NCBI GenBank assembly: GCA_905199445.1
Contig: CAJKGK010000009.1
Span: 34,559 to 98,558, forward strand
Length of the DNA stretch: 64,000 bases
Direction of reading: 5' to 3'
DNA from: an uncultured Lachnospiraceae bacterium
Lineage (GTDB): Bacteria > Bacillota > Clostridia > Lachnospirales > Lachnospiraceae
The position numbers and the translations under genes were made by a program. Under the pieces are notes generated by a model. That model was not told the origin of the DNA. It saw only the letters and a list, made by a program, of their open reading frames with translations, and ran no database searches. This document shows positions 14,228 to 23,290 of this stretch, piece after piece; the stretch's first letter is position 1; each line of letters begins with the position of its first letter.

Positions 14228-16417
14228 TTATACAAATGGTCTGCGCACACCGGCGATAATCGACCGCTGGCCGTTCACAATCGGCCATACAACAACTTTA
14301 TTTGGCCATGCTTCAATGACCTGATTATTGCCAAGATAAATAGCCACATGAATAATTACACCATTACCGTTGCTGTAAAAAATCAAATCTCCTCTCTGAC
14401 GTTCACCATAAGATACAGTCTTAAGTTTCGGAGAGCTGAAAATATTCCTTGATTCATACTCATAGCCTGGATAGGAATGTCGGATCGGATTAATTGGAGA
14501 CATATCAATTCCGGCACCATAAAGCGCCTGCATTACAAGACCGCTGCAATCGATCCCTGTTCCCGGAGCGCCTGCCGCACCTACAATATAGTCGGTACCC
14601 AGATAGCCATAGGCTGTTTGAATCATCGCTTCAATGCAGTCACTTCTTGTGCTGTCCTTATTAATACGAAGGGGACTTACATATGCCCCTAAATTATACC
14701 AGTCGCTTTCGCTGTAGCCTAAAGCCTTCCATGTATATATATCAACAATCCCCGTTGCAGGGAGTCCGCATCCTGACTGAAAGGCTTTGACTCTGTTAGC
14801 TACAGTCACACTGTAATAGGCACCTCCGCTGGCCGGCATGCCAACGCCCTGGCCCATGCCCAGCGCTCTCATAACATAGGCAACCTTAAGTCCTTCATAA
14901 CCAATGCTAAGATTATATCCGCCTCCGGATAAAGATATGCTGTCCTGAATTTGATAGTACTGGCTGGGGTTTTGATATGCCCGGTCCACACCGGTTAAAA
15001 TACCGGTTATATTGTCAAAATAGTAGTCTCTGTCATCAATCGTCTGCTTTCCATGAACCATTTTGCCGCCACCGTCATAGTAATACGTATTGCCGTGATG
15101 TTTGGTCCAGCCGATAGCCATGACGCCAGTATATTCATTAAAATACCGCCAGCCGCCATCCACATATTTTTCTCCGTACTGCATATGACCATTTTCATTA
15201 TAGTAGTACCAGTGGTTATGATGATATGTCAAACCTTTATTTGCCGTAATCCCTGTCTTTTCATCAAAATAATACCAGTGGCCATCCAGCTGGAGCTCTC
15301 CTCTTTGGATGACGCCCATCTGATCCATATAATACCATTCATTATGGTATGGCAGCCAGCCTGTCCGGATCGTTCCCAGCCATTCATCAAACATATATAA
15401 CTGACCATCAATTTCATGCGGTCCATGAACCATCTGGCCTTTATCATTATAATAATACTTATTGTTGTGATGCGCCGTCCAGCCTGTCGCCATCTCGCCT
15501 TTGACCTTGCCGTCCTGGGAAACATCATAAAAATAATACCACTGGTCAGAGCTTCCATCTGTAAAATAATGTTCACCGGTCAGAAGCACACCGGTCCACT
15601 CATTAAAGCCGTAATATTTACCATCAATTTTCACGATATGATGAACCATCACACCATTTTCATCGTAATAATACTGCTTTGAATGATGCTTTACCCAACC
15701 CACAGCCATTTCGCCTTTTTTATGCTTGCTGTCATCTTTTTCATAAAAATAATACCAGTAACCGTCATTTTTATCTGTAAAAAGATGTTCGCCAGTCAAA
15801 AGCACACCGGACCATTCATCAAAACCATATTTTTTTCCTTCGATTTCATAAATGCCATGAACCATCCGGCCATCTTTGTCATAATAATATTGTTTATTAT
15901 GATGCTTTGTCCAGCCTGTCGCCATTTTTCCTGTATGATCAAAATAATACCAGTTATTTTTATCATACAGTTCTTTATTTTTCAGCATCACACCATTTTG
16001 GTAATAATATGTATGACCATCTTCATGAACGAAGCCATCCTTTATTGGTTCCGGATCCTCTGTCTCCGGAACACTTTCTGATTCCGGAACCTCTGTCTCC
16101 GGGACACTCTCTGATTCCGGAGCCTCGGTCTGCAAAACACTTTCCGATTCCGGAACCTCTGTCTCCGGGACACTCTCTGATTCCGGAGCCTCGGTCTCCG
16201 GAACACTTTCGGATTCCTGAGTCTGAGGATCGGATGCTGTCTCAGATTCTAATTCAGTACTGCTTTCTGATGTCCCGGTTTCCAAAACCGTTTCCCCTTC
16301 TGCCCAAAAAGTATTCATTGTTGTCTGAGACAGGCCACTTGCATAAACACCGCTGACCTGGGAAAGACAAAGTCCAGCGACTGCCGCCCCATAAATTACT
16401 GTTTTCAATCTTTTCAT
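14228..16417 (-). CDS. Secreted NlpC/P60 peptidoglycan hydrolase with choline-binding-type repeats
   Basis: A 729-residue exported protein (ATG 16417; an in-frame GTG lies one codon upstream). It has a signal peptide (MKRLKTVIYGAAVAGLCLSQ) ending near VYASG. An E/S/P/T linker has 11-residue repeats of the type ESESVPETEVP. About a dozen aromatic wall-binding repeats follow (WYYF...GxMxxGW, YYYDxxGxMVHG), then a peptidoglycan-binding-like domain (VANRVKAFQSGCGLPATGIVD). It ends in an NlpC/P60 domain with the catalytic Cys in GTGIDCSGLV (near residue 620) and His in IIHVAIYLG (near 690). Such enzymes cut peptide stems of peptidoglycan. It is the last gene of the capsule operon, 24 nt after the L,D-transpeptidase. 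The repeats may bind phosphocholine or wall glycan. Confidence 0.88.
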   Translation of the reverse strand: MKRLKTVIYGAAVAGLCLSQVSGVYASGLSQTTMNTFWAEGETVLETGTSESSTELESETASDPQTQESESVPETEAPESESVPETEVPESESVLQTEAPESESVPETEVPESESVPETEDPEPIKDGFVHEDGHTYYYQNGVMLKNKELYDKNNWYYFDHTGKMATGWTKHHNKQYYYDKDGRMVHGIYEIEGKKYGFDEWSGVLLTGEHLFTDKNDGYWYYFYEKDDSKHKKGEMAVGWVKHHSKQYYYDENGVMVHHIVKIDGKYYGFNEWTGVLLTGEHYFTDGSSDQWYYFYDVSQDGKVKGEMATGWTAHHNNKYYYNDKGQMVHGPHEIDGQLYMFDEWLGTIRTGWLPYHNEWYYMDQMGVIQRGELQLDGHWYYFDEKTGITANKGLTYHHNHWYYYNENGHMQYGEKYVDGGWRYFNEYTGVMAIGWTKHHGNTYYYDGGGKMVHGKQTIDDRDYYFDNITGILTGVDRAYQNPSQYYQIQDSISLSGGGYNLSIGYEGLKVAYVMRALGMGQGVGMPASGGAYYSVTVANRVKAFQSGCGLPATGIVDIYTWKALGYSESDWYNLGAYVSPLRINKDSTRSDCIEAMIQTAYGYLGTDYIVGAAGAPGTGIDCSGLVMQALYGAGIDMSPINPIRHSYPGYEYESRNIFSSPKLKTVSYGERQRGDLIFYSNGNGVIIHVAIYLGNNQVIEAWPNKVVVWPIVNGQRSIIAGVRRPFV
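16050..16215 (-). repeat. Tandem 33-bp coding repeats in the linker of the NlpC/P60 protein
   Basis: The DNA encoding the ESESVPETEVP/ESESVPETEAP units repeats about five times, with near-identical 33-bp units differing at a few bases (one unit reads ESESVLQTEAP). Such arrays can change copy number by recombination or slippage, which would alter linker length without a frameshift. Confidence 0.75.
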
Positions 16418-16441
16418 CACTTATCAAACGCTCCATTTTCA

Positions 16442-18475
16442 TTAAATTGCCGGATCTGTAGGATCATATCCCCAATCTCCGGATATAACAACCGGATTTG
16501 GCCGCACAGGTCTGCTCAAAGGATCTGTATCCGCACCGCTGTAAATATAAACCGTAGAACCATTACAATTATCAAATATCCATTTTGAATCACCAACAGT
16601 CATTCGTACGCATCCGTGAGAAGCATTCGAGCCCAGCTTACGGTATTCGGAAACACTTAAAGACCGTTTATTTCCATTGACATAGTACCAGGATGAATGG
16701 AACAAATAATCATTGTAAATCTGAGATACATACTGTCCATAAACAGGTCCCATCAATGTCCACCAGTAGCTTAAACGTTTAACAGTAAAAGTTCCCTTTA
16801 CCGTAGGCGTTCCCGGAAGACCGGTTGAACAAAGCATCTTTTTTACAGGGATAATATATCCGTTTGCCCCGTCTTTAGCAAAAACAGTCACCGTATTTGT
16901 TGCTGTATTTACCTTCAGATAATATGAAGACTGTCTGCCAATAATCGGGTCTACATTCTGACAAAGCGAACCGTCTGCATTATAAAATACTTTATAACCG
17001 TTTTCATAACGCCATCCTGTTTTTAATATGCCGGTCCACTCGTCAAAATAATAGGCAACGCCGTCAACGGTATATGTCCCATGGACCATACGTCCGTTTC
17101 CGTCATAGTAATATTTGCTGCCGTTTCCCCGTTCCTGCCATCCGGTCAGCATAACGCCTGTTGTGTCATCAAAATAATACCAGTAACCAAATAAGTACAT
17201 TTCGCCATGAGCCATGGTTCCATCCCAATTATAAAAATAATGTTGGCCATGATGGTCTTTCCAGCCTGTCGCCATAATGCCTGTCACTTCATCAAAATAG
17301 TACCAGCCATTATCCATATAATACTCTCCATAGCGCATACTGCCGTCATCATTATAATAATAACGATGATCATGATGATCCGTCCAGCCTTTGGCCATTT
17401 TACCGTCTTCATAGAAATAACGCCAAGCATGATCTATATAGCGTTCACCGGATAAGACAGCCCCTGTCCATTCGTCAAAACCATAGGACACCCCGTTAAT
17501 TTCATATACACCGTGAGCCATTTCACCTTTTTCGTTATAATAGTAATCATTGCCGCTGTGCTTTTGCCATCCCGTGGCCATTTCACCTTTTTTGTGGCCA
17601 TGTTCATCGTCTTTTTCATAAAAATAGTACCACTGATCACTTCTGCCATCGGTAAAATAATGCTCTCCGCTTAAAAGGACGCCGGTCCATTCATTGAAAC
17701 CATAGGTTTTGTCGCCAACAGTGTAAACGCCATGAGCCATCTCACCTTTTTGGTTATAATAATACTGCTGTTTTCCATGAGACACCCACCCTGTAGCCAT
17801 CTCGCCTTTTTTGTGGCCTTTACTGTCATCTTTTTCATAAAAATAGTACCACTGGTCACTTCTGCCATCGGTAAAACAGTGCTCTCCGCTTAAAAGCGCA
17901 CCGCTCCATTCATCAAAGCCATAGGTTCTGTCACCAATTTTATAAAGGCCATGAACCATGACGCCATTTTGATCATAATAGCATGTTTTTACATTTTTAA
18001 ACGTATGCCAGTCATTTTGTACGGCACTTCCGTCTGCCTGAAAATAATACCATTGATCATCCACAAGCTTTTCTTTATTGATCAGTTTGCTGCCGTTCTC
18101 GTAAAAATATATTTTTCCGTTTTCTGTTACAAGCCCGTTTTTGACCGTTTGATCTGCTCCGGTCCCGTCTTCCGGCTGTTGATCGGGGTCATCCGGCAAA
18201 ACCGGCCCGATGTCCTCCGTTTCAGGCATATCCGGCTGTTTTGCTTCACTCTCTGGCACCTCTGTTTCTGCTTCGGTTTCCGCCATACTTTGCTGCACCG
18301 TCTCAGATTCAGCCGCCTCCGACTGTAAAGCCTCTGTCTGAATTTCACTTTCCGTCTGAGCCGTCTCAGTCTGTAAAACACTGTTCAAATTCCGAGCATG
18401 GCCATCCATGGAATGGGCACACAGCACAAATGAAAAGATCCCCATTGCCCAAACAGCTTGTTTCCACTTCCTCAT
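16442..18475 (-). CDS. Secreted L,D-transpeptidase (YkuD) with choline-binding-type repeats
   Basis: A 677-residue exported protein. The signal peptide (MRKWKQAVWAMGIFSFVLCA) is followed by an E/T/P-rich linker. About a dozen wall-binding repeats run to about residue 500 (WYYFDEVTGIMATGW, YYYNDDGSMRYG). The C-terminal YkuD domain contains YLKVNTATNTVTVF, LFHSSWY and the catalytic SHGCVRM (Cys622). L,D-transpeptidases form 3-3 cross-links or attach proteins to peptidoglycan. It lies 21 nt after the flippase gene and 24 nt before the NlpC/P60 gene, so it appears to be transcribed with the polysaccharide genes. The repeat family is shared with the lysozyme near 36 kb. Confidence 0.9.
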   Translation of the reverse strand: MRKWKQAVWAMGIFSFVLCAHSMDGHARNLNSVLQTETAQTESEIQTEALQSEAAESETVQQSMAETEAETEVPESEAKQPDMPETEDIGPVLPDDPDQQPEDGTGADQTVKNGLVTENGKIYFYENGSKLINKEKLVDDQWYYFQADGSAVQNDWHTFKNVKTCYYDQNGVMVHGLYKIGDRTYGFDEWSGALLSGEHCFTDGRSDQWYYFYEKDDSKGHKKGEMATGWVSHGKQQYYYNQKGEMAHGVYTVGDKTYGFNEWTGVLLSGEHYFTDGRSDQWYYFYEKDDEHGHKKGEMATGWQKHSGNDYYYNEKGEMAHGVYEINGVSYGFDEWTGAVLSGERYIDHAWRYFYEDGKMAKGWTDHHDHRYYYNDDGSMRYGEYYMDNGWYYFDEVTGIMATGWKDHHGQHYFYNWDGTMAHGEMYLFGYWYYFDDTTGVMLTGWQERGNGSKYYYDGNGRMVHGTYTVDGVAYYFDEWTGILKTGWRYENGYKVFYNADGSLCQNVDPIIGRQSSYYLKVNTATNTVTVFAKDGANGYIIPVKKMLCSTGLPGTPTVKGTFTVKRLSYWWTLMGPVYGQYVSQIYNDYLFHSSWYYVNGNKRSLSVSEYRKLGSNASHGCVRMTVGDSKWIFDNCNGSTVYIYSGADTDPLSRPVRPNPVVISGDWGYDPTDPAI

Positions 18476-18496
18476 TCTTTATTCCTCCTCACATGA

Positions 18497-19795
18497 CTAT
18501 TTAACATTTTTCAACAAAAAGGCTTCCATAATAATTTTAAATAAACCTCTTGTCTTTTTAACAACCGCCACAATCAAAAATGATGCCACAAATTCTGTAA
18601 TTAAAGTGGCAATTGCCGCACCGCAGGCCCCGATTTTAGGTATCATTAAGAAATTCAATACCACATTAATCACAGCCCCCAGACCAACAAACCATTTCAC
18701 ATATTTTGCCTGGTTTTCGCATATCATCCATATATTTCTTGTTGTTCCAATTAAAGAGAACAACCGGGACCATATTAAAATCATCAAAACCGGAACCGAT
18801 GCCGCATAATCTGATCCATAAACAATATCGATCGCCAGCTTTGAAAATACCGTAAAAAATATACCGGCAGCAATGCTTAACCAGATTACCCCTGCATAAA
18901 GCTGCCTGGATCGTTTCAGATACATCGCCTCTTTCCCGTCAGCCTTTAACTGCATAATCAAAGGCCTGGCCGAATCAATCAGCGCATTTGGAATAAAAAT
19001 CCATAAGTTTGCGATCGTCATTGCTGCCGAATAAATACCGGTCTGAGCATCCCCCACAAGTGTACCGACCATAATTCTGTCCATCTGTGTATAAATGGTT
19101 ACAAGCAAATTCGCCCATATAAACGGATAACTGTTTTTCAGAAGATACTTTGCCTGTTCCATAGAAAAGGACATCGTCCCTTTTTCCCGTTTGAAATAGA
19201 AAAACAACAAAATAATTCCGATTGTCGCCGAATCCAGAACCGTTGCCCATGCAAACCAGGTGACATCTGCCTTAAGAAATATAAACACCAGCCGAAGCAC
19301 ACAGACAAGGGGATAGGATATACTTCGTGCAATCGCCGTATATTTGGATTTTAAAATGGACTGAAAATAAAAGTCTACGGTATCCAGAGATACAAAGAGC
19401 AGAGAGATCGATTGAATCATTGTAATCGTCATAACAATGACCTGCCCTGGTTTTAAAACCATCACAAAAATAAAAGTCAAAACAAGGGAACATAGACTGG
19501 ATAAAAGGCGAAGAACCATTGTGGTTCCCAGAATTTCTCCCTTTTTCTCCTGGTTCCGCACGATCTCATTCACTATAATTGCATCGATCCCAAGTTTACA
19601 TACAATCGTAAAAATGTTGATAAATGACAAGCCATAGTTGATAATCCCATAACCCTCTGTGCCAAGGTAGCGTGCCGTCATAGATGTCACGACCAATGAC
19701 AGCACCATATGGAACACTTTATCAAATACCAGCCATCCTGTATTTGCCGCAAATTTCCGGGCTTCCTTATTTTTTAGCAAAGAATTAATGTTCAT
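18497..19795 (-). CDS. wzx: Wzx-type polysaccharide flippase
   Basis: A 432-residue protein with about 12-14 membrane helices of the oligosaccharide flippase (MOP/PST) family. It begins MNINSLLKNKEARKFAANTG and includes SMTARYLGTEGYGIINYGLS, the conserved first-helix loop. It would move lipid-linked repeat units across the membrane. The start at 19795 overlaps the end of the upstream polymerase gene by 11 nt, which suggests coupled translation; a longer in-frame extension to 19846 has no better signal. It is followed by the L,D-transpeptidase gene. A second flippase of a different lineage lies near 46-47.6 kb. Confidence 0.88.
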   Translation of the reverse strand: MNINSLLKNKEARKFAANTGWLVFDKVFHMVLSLVVTSMTARYLGTEGYGIINYGLSFINIFTIVCKLGIDAIIVNEIVRNQEKKGEILGTTMVLRLLSSLCSLVLTFIFVMVLKPGQVIVMTITMIQSISLLFVSLDTVDFYFQSILKSKYTAIARSISYPLVCVLRLVFIFLKADVTWFAWATVLDSATIGIILLFFYFKREKGTMSFSMEQAKYLLKNSYPFIWANLLVTIYTQMDRIMVGTLVGDAQTGIYSAAMTIANLWIFIPNALIDSARPLIMQLKADGKEAMYLKRSRQLYAGVIWLSIAAGIFFTVFSKLAIDIVYGSDYAASVPVLMILIWSRLFSLIGTTRNIWMICENQAKYVKWFVGLGAVINVVLNFLMIPKIGACGAAIATLITEFVASFLIVAVVKKTRGLFKIIMEAFLLKNVK

Positions 19796-21209
19796 TGTTT
19801 TTACTCTCTTCAGGTTTATCGATAAAATACAGCGCATAACCGGCAATGCACCAGAAAATTATGTAAAAGATTCCCACCTGGTATAAGATCCGGGCTTCCA
19901 GAAATTCCATCATCAGCTGCACTGCAGAAATTGCAAGCAGACACAGCACAAAACCGTTCTCTTTTCTGGCCTTCTGGGAAAATGCATACCGTATAGCTTT
20001 GACTGCATAAATGATTATAAATGCTATAAAAATTACAAAACCAACAATGCCCGAAGAAACCAGCACTGTCAGATAAATATTATGCAGCCCGCCCCGTTCC
20101 AGATCTTTTTCCCAGTATTTGTCATGAAGATTCCGGTCAACCCGTTCAAAAATATTTTCCCGGGAAACGCCAAAAACAGGCGCTTCTTTAAAAGTATCTA
20201 TTCCTGCCTTCCAAAGTACTGTCCGTCCGGTAAAAATGCCTCCCGGACGTTCTTCCTCTTCTTCAAGCCGTTCCAGCTCTTCCTTTTCAATCTTTCCGCT
20301 GCCTTCATCTCCCAAAACATTTACTTTCACATATTTTACGGCACTTGGGACATAAGAAAGACCTGCCCTCACCGGTTCAACGGATACAAAAACAATGACA
20401 CATCCCAAAAGGGCAAACACGGCTTGTTTCAGCAAGATGGATACCTTAAGCCGCTCTCCATGCCAGTAATACTGTCCGCTGAGGAAAATCAGCATTCCAA
20501 CACCAATAATGAGCGTATATAAAGCTGTTCTTGAATTTGTCAAAAGCAGACAAAAGTAATGACATAAAACATTGATCACAAAAAATGCTTTCATGACTTT
20601 TCTTTTGGGTCTGAAGAAAATCCAATAACCGGAAATCAACAAAATGGTTAACGTATTTATGGCTGAACCGGTGTTCGGATTGTAAAGCCCCCAAAGCCGG
20701 TTTTCAAACATACCGTAATAAACCCACTGGCCATTGTACATCGCGTGGCCTTTAACAGAAAAAACATAGGTGTATAAAGAAGCCGCAGCCAGCAAAAAGG
20801 ATACACCCACAAAAACAAGGGTCATAACTTTCATTTCTCTGATCATCTGTTCTTTACTTTTATGGAAATCCAAACAGAAAATCACGCCGAAAATCACAAC
20901 CATATAGGCCAGGGCTTTCATATTAGCGCTGAAATTCATGCCCCTGTTTAAAAGTATCGTTATACCGTAGCTGACACAGAAGGCAGCTAAAAGTATATAG
21001 TACTTATTTAAATACATTCTCCAATTCGTACATATTTTATAACCGAGCAGGATAATTCCCCAGGCCAGCAATACCTTCATAAAAGGTGCAACCACTATAT
21101 GAATAAAAGGCGATGCCGTTCCCAGCGTTGCCGCTATAAAGAAGCACTTTAATAACAGGTCATTGAACACCGTACACCGGAGGATATTCGATATTTTGTT
21201 TTCCTTCAA
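19785..21209 (-). CDS. wzy: O-antigen ligase-like polymerase (Wzy)
   Basis: A 474-residue protein with about 11-12 membrane helices and a long outer loop. The loop (about residues 300-360) contains GGIFTGRTVLWKAGIDTFKEA and RGGLHNIYLTVLVSSGIVG, the Wzy_C/O-antigen ligase signature with the conserved Arg and His-Asn. It would polymerise flipped repeat units of the surface glycan. It overlaps the upstream GT2 gene by 4 nt (ATGA) and the downstream flippase by 11 nt. Assignment as polymerase and not ligase is from context, since there is no lipid A acceptor in a Gram-positive. Confidence 0.85.
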   Translation of the reverse strand: MKENKISNILRCTVFNDLLLKCFFIAATLGTASPFIHIVVAPFMKVLLAWGIILLGYKICTNWRMYLNKYYILLAAFCVSYGITILLNRGMNFSANMKALAYMVVIFGVIFCLDFHKSKEQMIREMKVMTLVFVGVSFLLAAASLYTYVFSVKGHAMYNGQWVYYGMFENRLWGLYNPNTGSAINTLTILLISGYWIFFRPKRKVMKAFFVINVLCHYFCLLLTNSRTALYTLIIGVGMLIFLSGQYYWHGERLKVSILLKQAVFALLGCVIVFVSVEPVRAGLSYVPSAVKYVKVNVLGDEGSGKIEKEELERLEEEEERPGGIFTGRTVLWKAGIDTFKEAPVFGVSRENIFERVDRNLHDKYWEKDLERGGLHNIYLTVLVSSGIVGFVIFIAFIIIYAVKAIRYAFSQKARKENGFVLCLLAISAVQLMMEFLEARILYQVGIFYIIFWCIAGYALYFIDKPEESKNNEH

Positions 21210-22261
21210 TTGGCCACCTTCTTTATCATTTGGAATAGTTTATATAAACGCACTTTAAGCAGGATCTTTACTTTGATCACCAGACCCATCAGCATATAAT
21301 GTTTTTTTTCAAACAGCGCCAAAACAATCCTGGCATATCTTCCCACAGTTCTTTCCTGTTTCAGCATATAACCAACAAGGCGCGCGTGTCTTAATGCCTT
21401 CACTGCTTCCATACGTTCTTTCCCGGACTGATATTCTGAGCTGAAAAATATATTTTCCAGACAGCCTACAAAGTCATTAAGGAAATAATAAACAATCGGT
21501 TTCTGAACAGCTTCAATTTGGTAGCCCCATTGTCTTAGTTTATGATAATAATGTTTCACAAATGTTTCCATGAGGCTGTAAAAATCCTTTGGCAGTTTTC
21601 TCTGCTCCACCTGCTGACTGGCCCTGTAATTATAAAGGACATCCGATAAAACAGTTATTTTTTCCGCGTATGAGAAAAATTCCGTATTAAAAATACCATC
21701 TTCCAGACGGCGCATCTTAGGAAACCTCAGATGATGCGCTCTGATTATTTCAAGACGGTATAATTTATTCCACGGATAACCGACCATGCCTTCAGGAAAA
21801 TACTTTATAAAAAAATCTTTGACCTCATGATTTCCACAAATGCTGGCAGCTTCATACTGTGTATTAAAATTATACACCTCATTGACCGAACTTACAATAT
21901 TTCTGTAACCACAGATCACAAGATCACTGTCATCCCTTTGCTGGGCCGCCCATAATTTTTCAAGCATATCCGCTTTAATCCAGTCATCTGAATCAATAAA
22001 GCTGATAAATGGAGAGGAGGCGCTGTCGAGACCGACATTTCTTGCCTCTCCAGCCCCTCCTCCATTTGGCTTATGGATGACTTTAATTCTGCTGTCCCTT
22101 AACGCATAGCGCTCACAAATTTCCGGGCTTTTATCTTTTGAACCATCATCAACAAGAATCAGCTCAAAATCACGGAAGGTCTGCCTGAGTACAGACTCAA
22201 TGCACTGTGTGATATAAGCTTCACAGTTATAGACAGGGACAATCACTGAAATTTTAGCCAT
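21206..22261 (-). CDS. Glycosyltransferase family 2
   Basis: A 351-residue cytoplasmic enzyme with the GT-A fold. The nucleotide-binding start is MAKISVIVPVYNCEAYITQC, followed by LILVDDGSKDKSPEIC, a glycine-rich NGGGAGEARNVGLD loop, and the DxD-type SFIDSDDW near residue 95. The second half is helical and basic, suiting membrane association. It would add one sugar to the lipid-linked repeat unit; donor and acceptor cannot be read from the sequence. It is part of the sugar-transferase-to-flippase operon. It overlaps wzy by 4 nt and follows another GT2 gene by 16 nt. Confidence 0.88.
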   Translation of the reverse strand: MAKISVIVPVYNCEAYITQCIESVLRQTFRDFELILVDDGSKDKSPEICERYALRDSRIKVIHKPNGGGAGEARNVGLDSASSPFISFIDSDDWIKADMLEKLWAAQQRDDSDLVICGYRNIVSSVNEVYNFNTQYEAASICGNHEVKDFFIKYFPEGMVGYPWNKLYRLEIIRAHHLRFPKMRRLEDGIFNTEFFSYAEKITVLSDVLYNYRASQQVEQRKLPKDFYSLMETFVKHYYHKLRQWGYQIEAVQKPIVYYFLNDFVGCLENIFFSSEYQSGKERMEAVKALRHARLVGYMLKQERTVGRYARIVLALFEKKHYMLMGLVIKVKILLKVRLYKLFQMIKKVAN

Positions 22262-22277
22262 AATTACCTCCGCAAAT

Positions 22278-23276
22278 TCAAGCTTTTCTGCCCATGATTT
22301 TATCCAGCCGTGCTGAATTTACACCGAGAAAATGTAGGATCACTGCCGTCTGGTATCTTTTCTGAGTCATTCTATAATAAAGGGGATAATTTTTCTTAAG
22401 ATAGTGGTTGAAAGCCTTCCCTCTTCCCAGTCCTCTTTTTCTGTCATTATCAAAAATCAGGGATATTTTATAATGTGAATGAATCACCAGCTGAATCTTA
22501 CGATCCAAATAAGCTTTCAGCACACCTTCATAATGCTTTTGCTCCGAAAACCGAAGCAGTTCCTTGACAACCTTATCATGATGCTCATAACGTTTCACGT
22601 AATTCTGACTATCCACACTCTGATTGGCATTTCCAACAAGATACTGGTAAATTTCCAGATCAATGAACATAATTGTATCACTTTCACAGGTTGTTTTTAC
22701 AATATATTCATAGTCAACATAAAAGATATGTTCAAGCAAATGAATATGATTTTTCCGAAGCAGCTCTGTCTTCGCCGATAAGGTATGAAGAAGAATATAG
22801 GTTCCGATATCATTAAGATCACAGATCTCTTTAAATTTATAAACTTTATTTTTTTCCACGTAATCCGGAAGGGGCGTAAAGTTTGTGGCTTTGGTGATCA
22901 TATGAACTTCCCGCTTTTCATCCACCACAAGATCTGAATCCGTATCCCTGAGGATATCCAGAAGCTGGACCAAATGATCTGTCAAAACCCAGTCATCGCC
23001 ATCAACAATCCTGAAATACTTGCCTGTCGCATGATCCATTCCGGCATTCACCGCTGAGCCATGACCACCGTTTTCCTTATTGATCAGCCTGAAAATTTCA
23101 GGATAACGTTTCACATATTCCTGAGCAATTTCCTCTGTCCGATCCGTAGAGCCGTCATTAACAATCAAAACCTCCAGTCCGTCCTTTAAACGGTCATCTG
23201 AAAAAGAATCCAGACATTTATTTAAATATTTCTCAACATTATAGCTTGGAACTGCAACTGATAATATTTTTTCCAT
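22278..23276 (-). CDS. Glycosyltransferase family 2
   Basis: A 332-residue GT-A enzyme. It begins MEKILSVAVPSYNVEKYLNK, with VLIVNDGSTDRTEEIA, the acceptor/donor loop ENGGHGSAVNAGMDHATG and the metal motif RIVDGDDWV. The GGHGSAVN loop differs from the NGGxxxARN loop of the neighbouring GT2 proteins, so it is a different GT2 subgroup, of the kind often found in galactan or glucan capsule loci. It sits 14 nt after the next upstream gene in the operon and has good codon continuity with it. Its specificity is unknown. Confidence 0.87.
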   Translation of the reverse strand: MEKILSVAVPSYNVEKYLNKCLDSFSDDRLKDGLEVLIVNDGSTDRTEEIAQEYVKRYPEIFRLINKENGGHGSAVNAGMDHATGKYFRIVDGDDWVLTDHLVQLLDILRDTDSDLVVDEKREVHMITKATNFTPLPDYVEKNKVYKFKEICDLNDIGTYILLHTLSAKTELLRKNHIHLLEHIFYVDYEYIVKTTCESDTIMFIDLEIYQYLVGNANQSVDSQNYVKRYEHHDKVVKELLRFSEQKHYEGVLKAYLDRKIQLVIHSHYKISLIFDNDRKRGLGRGKAFNHYLKKNYPLYYRMTQKRYQTAVILHFLGVNSARLDKIMGRKA

Positions 23277-23290
23277 AATAACTCCTAACT

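Noticed and set aside
15053..16081. Plus-strand frames rich in Ile, His and Met opposite the wall-binding repeats
   Set aside because: They mirror the aromatic repeats of the minus-strand NlpC/P60 gene and appear again opposite the lysozyme and L,D-transpeptidase; no independent start signal.
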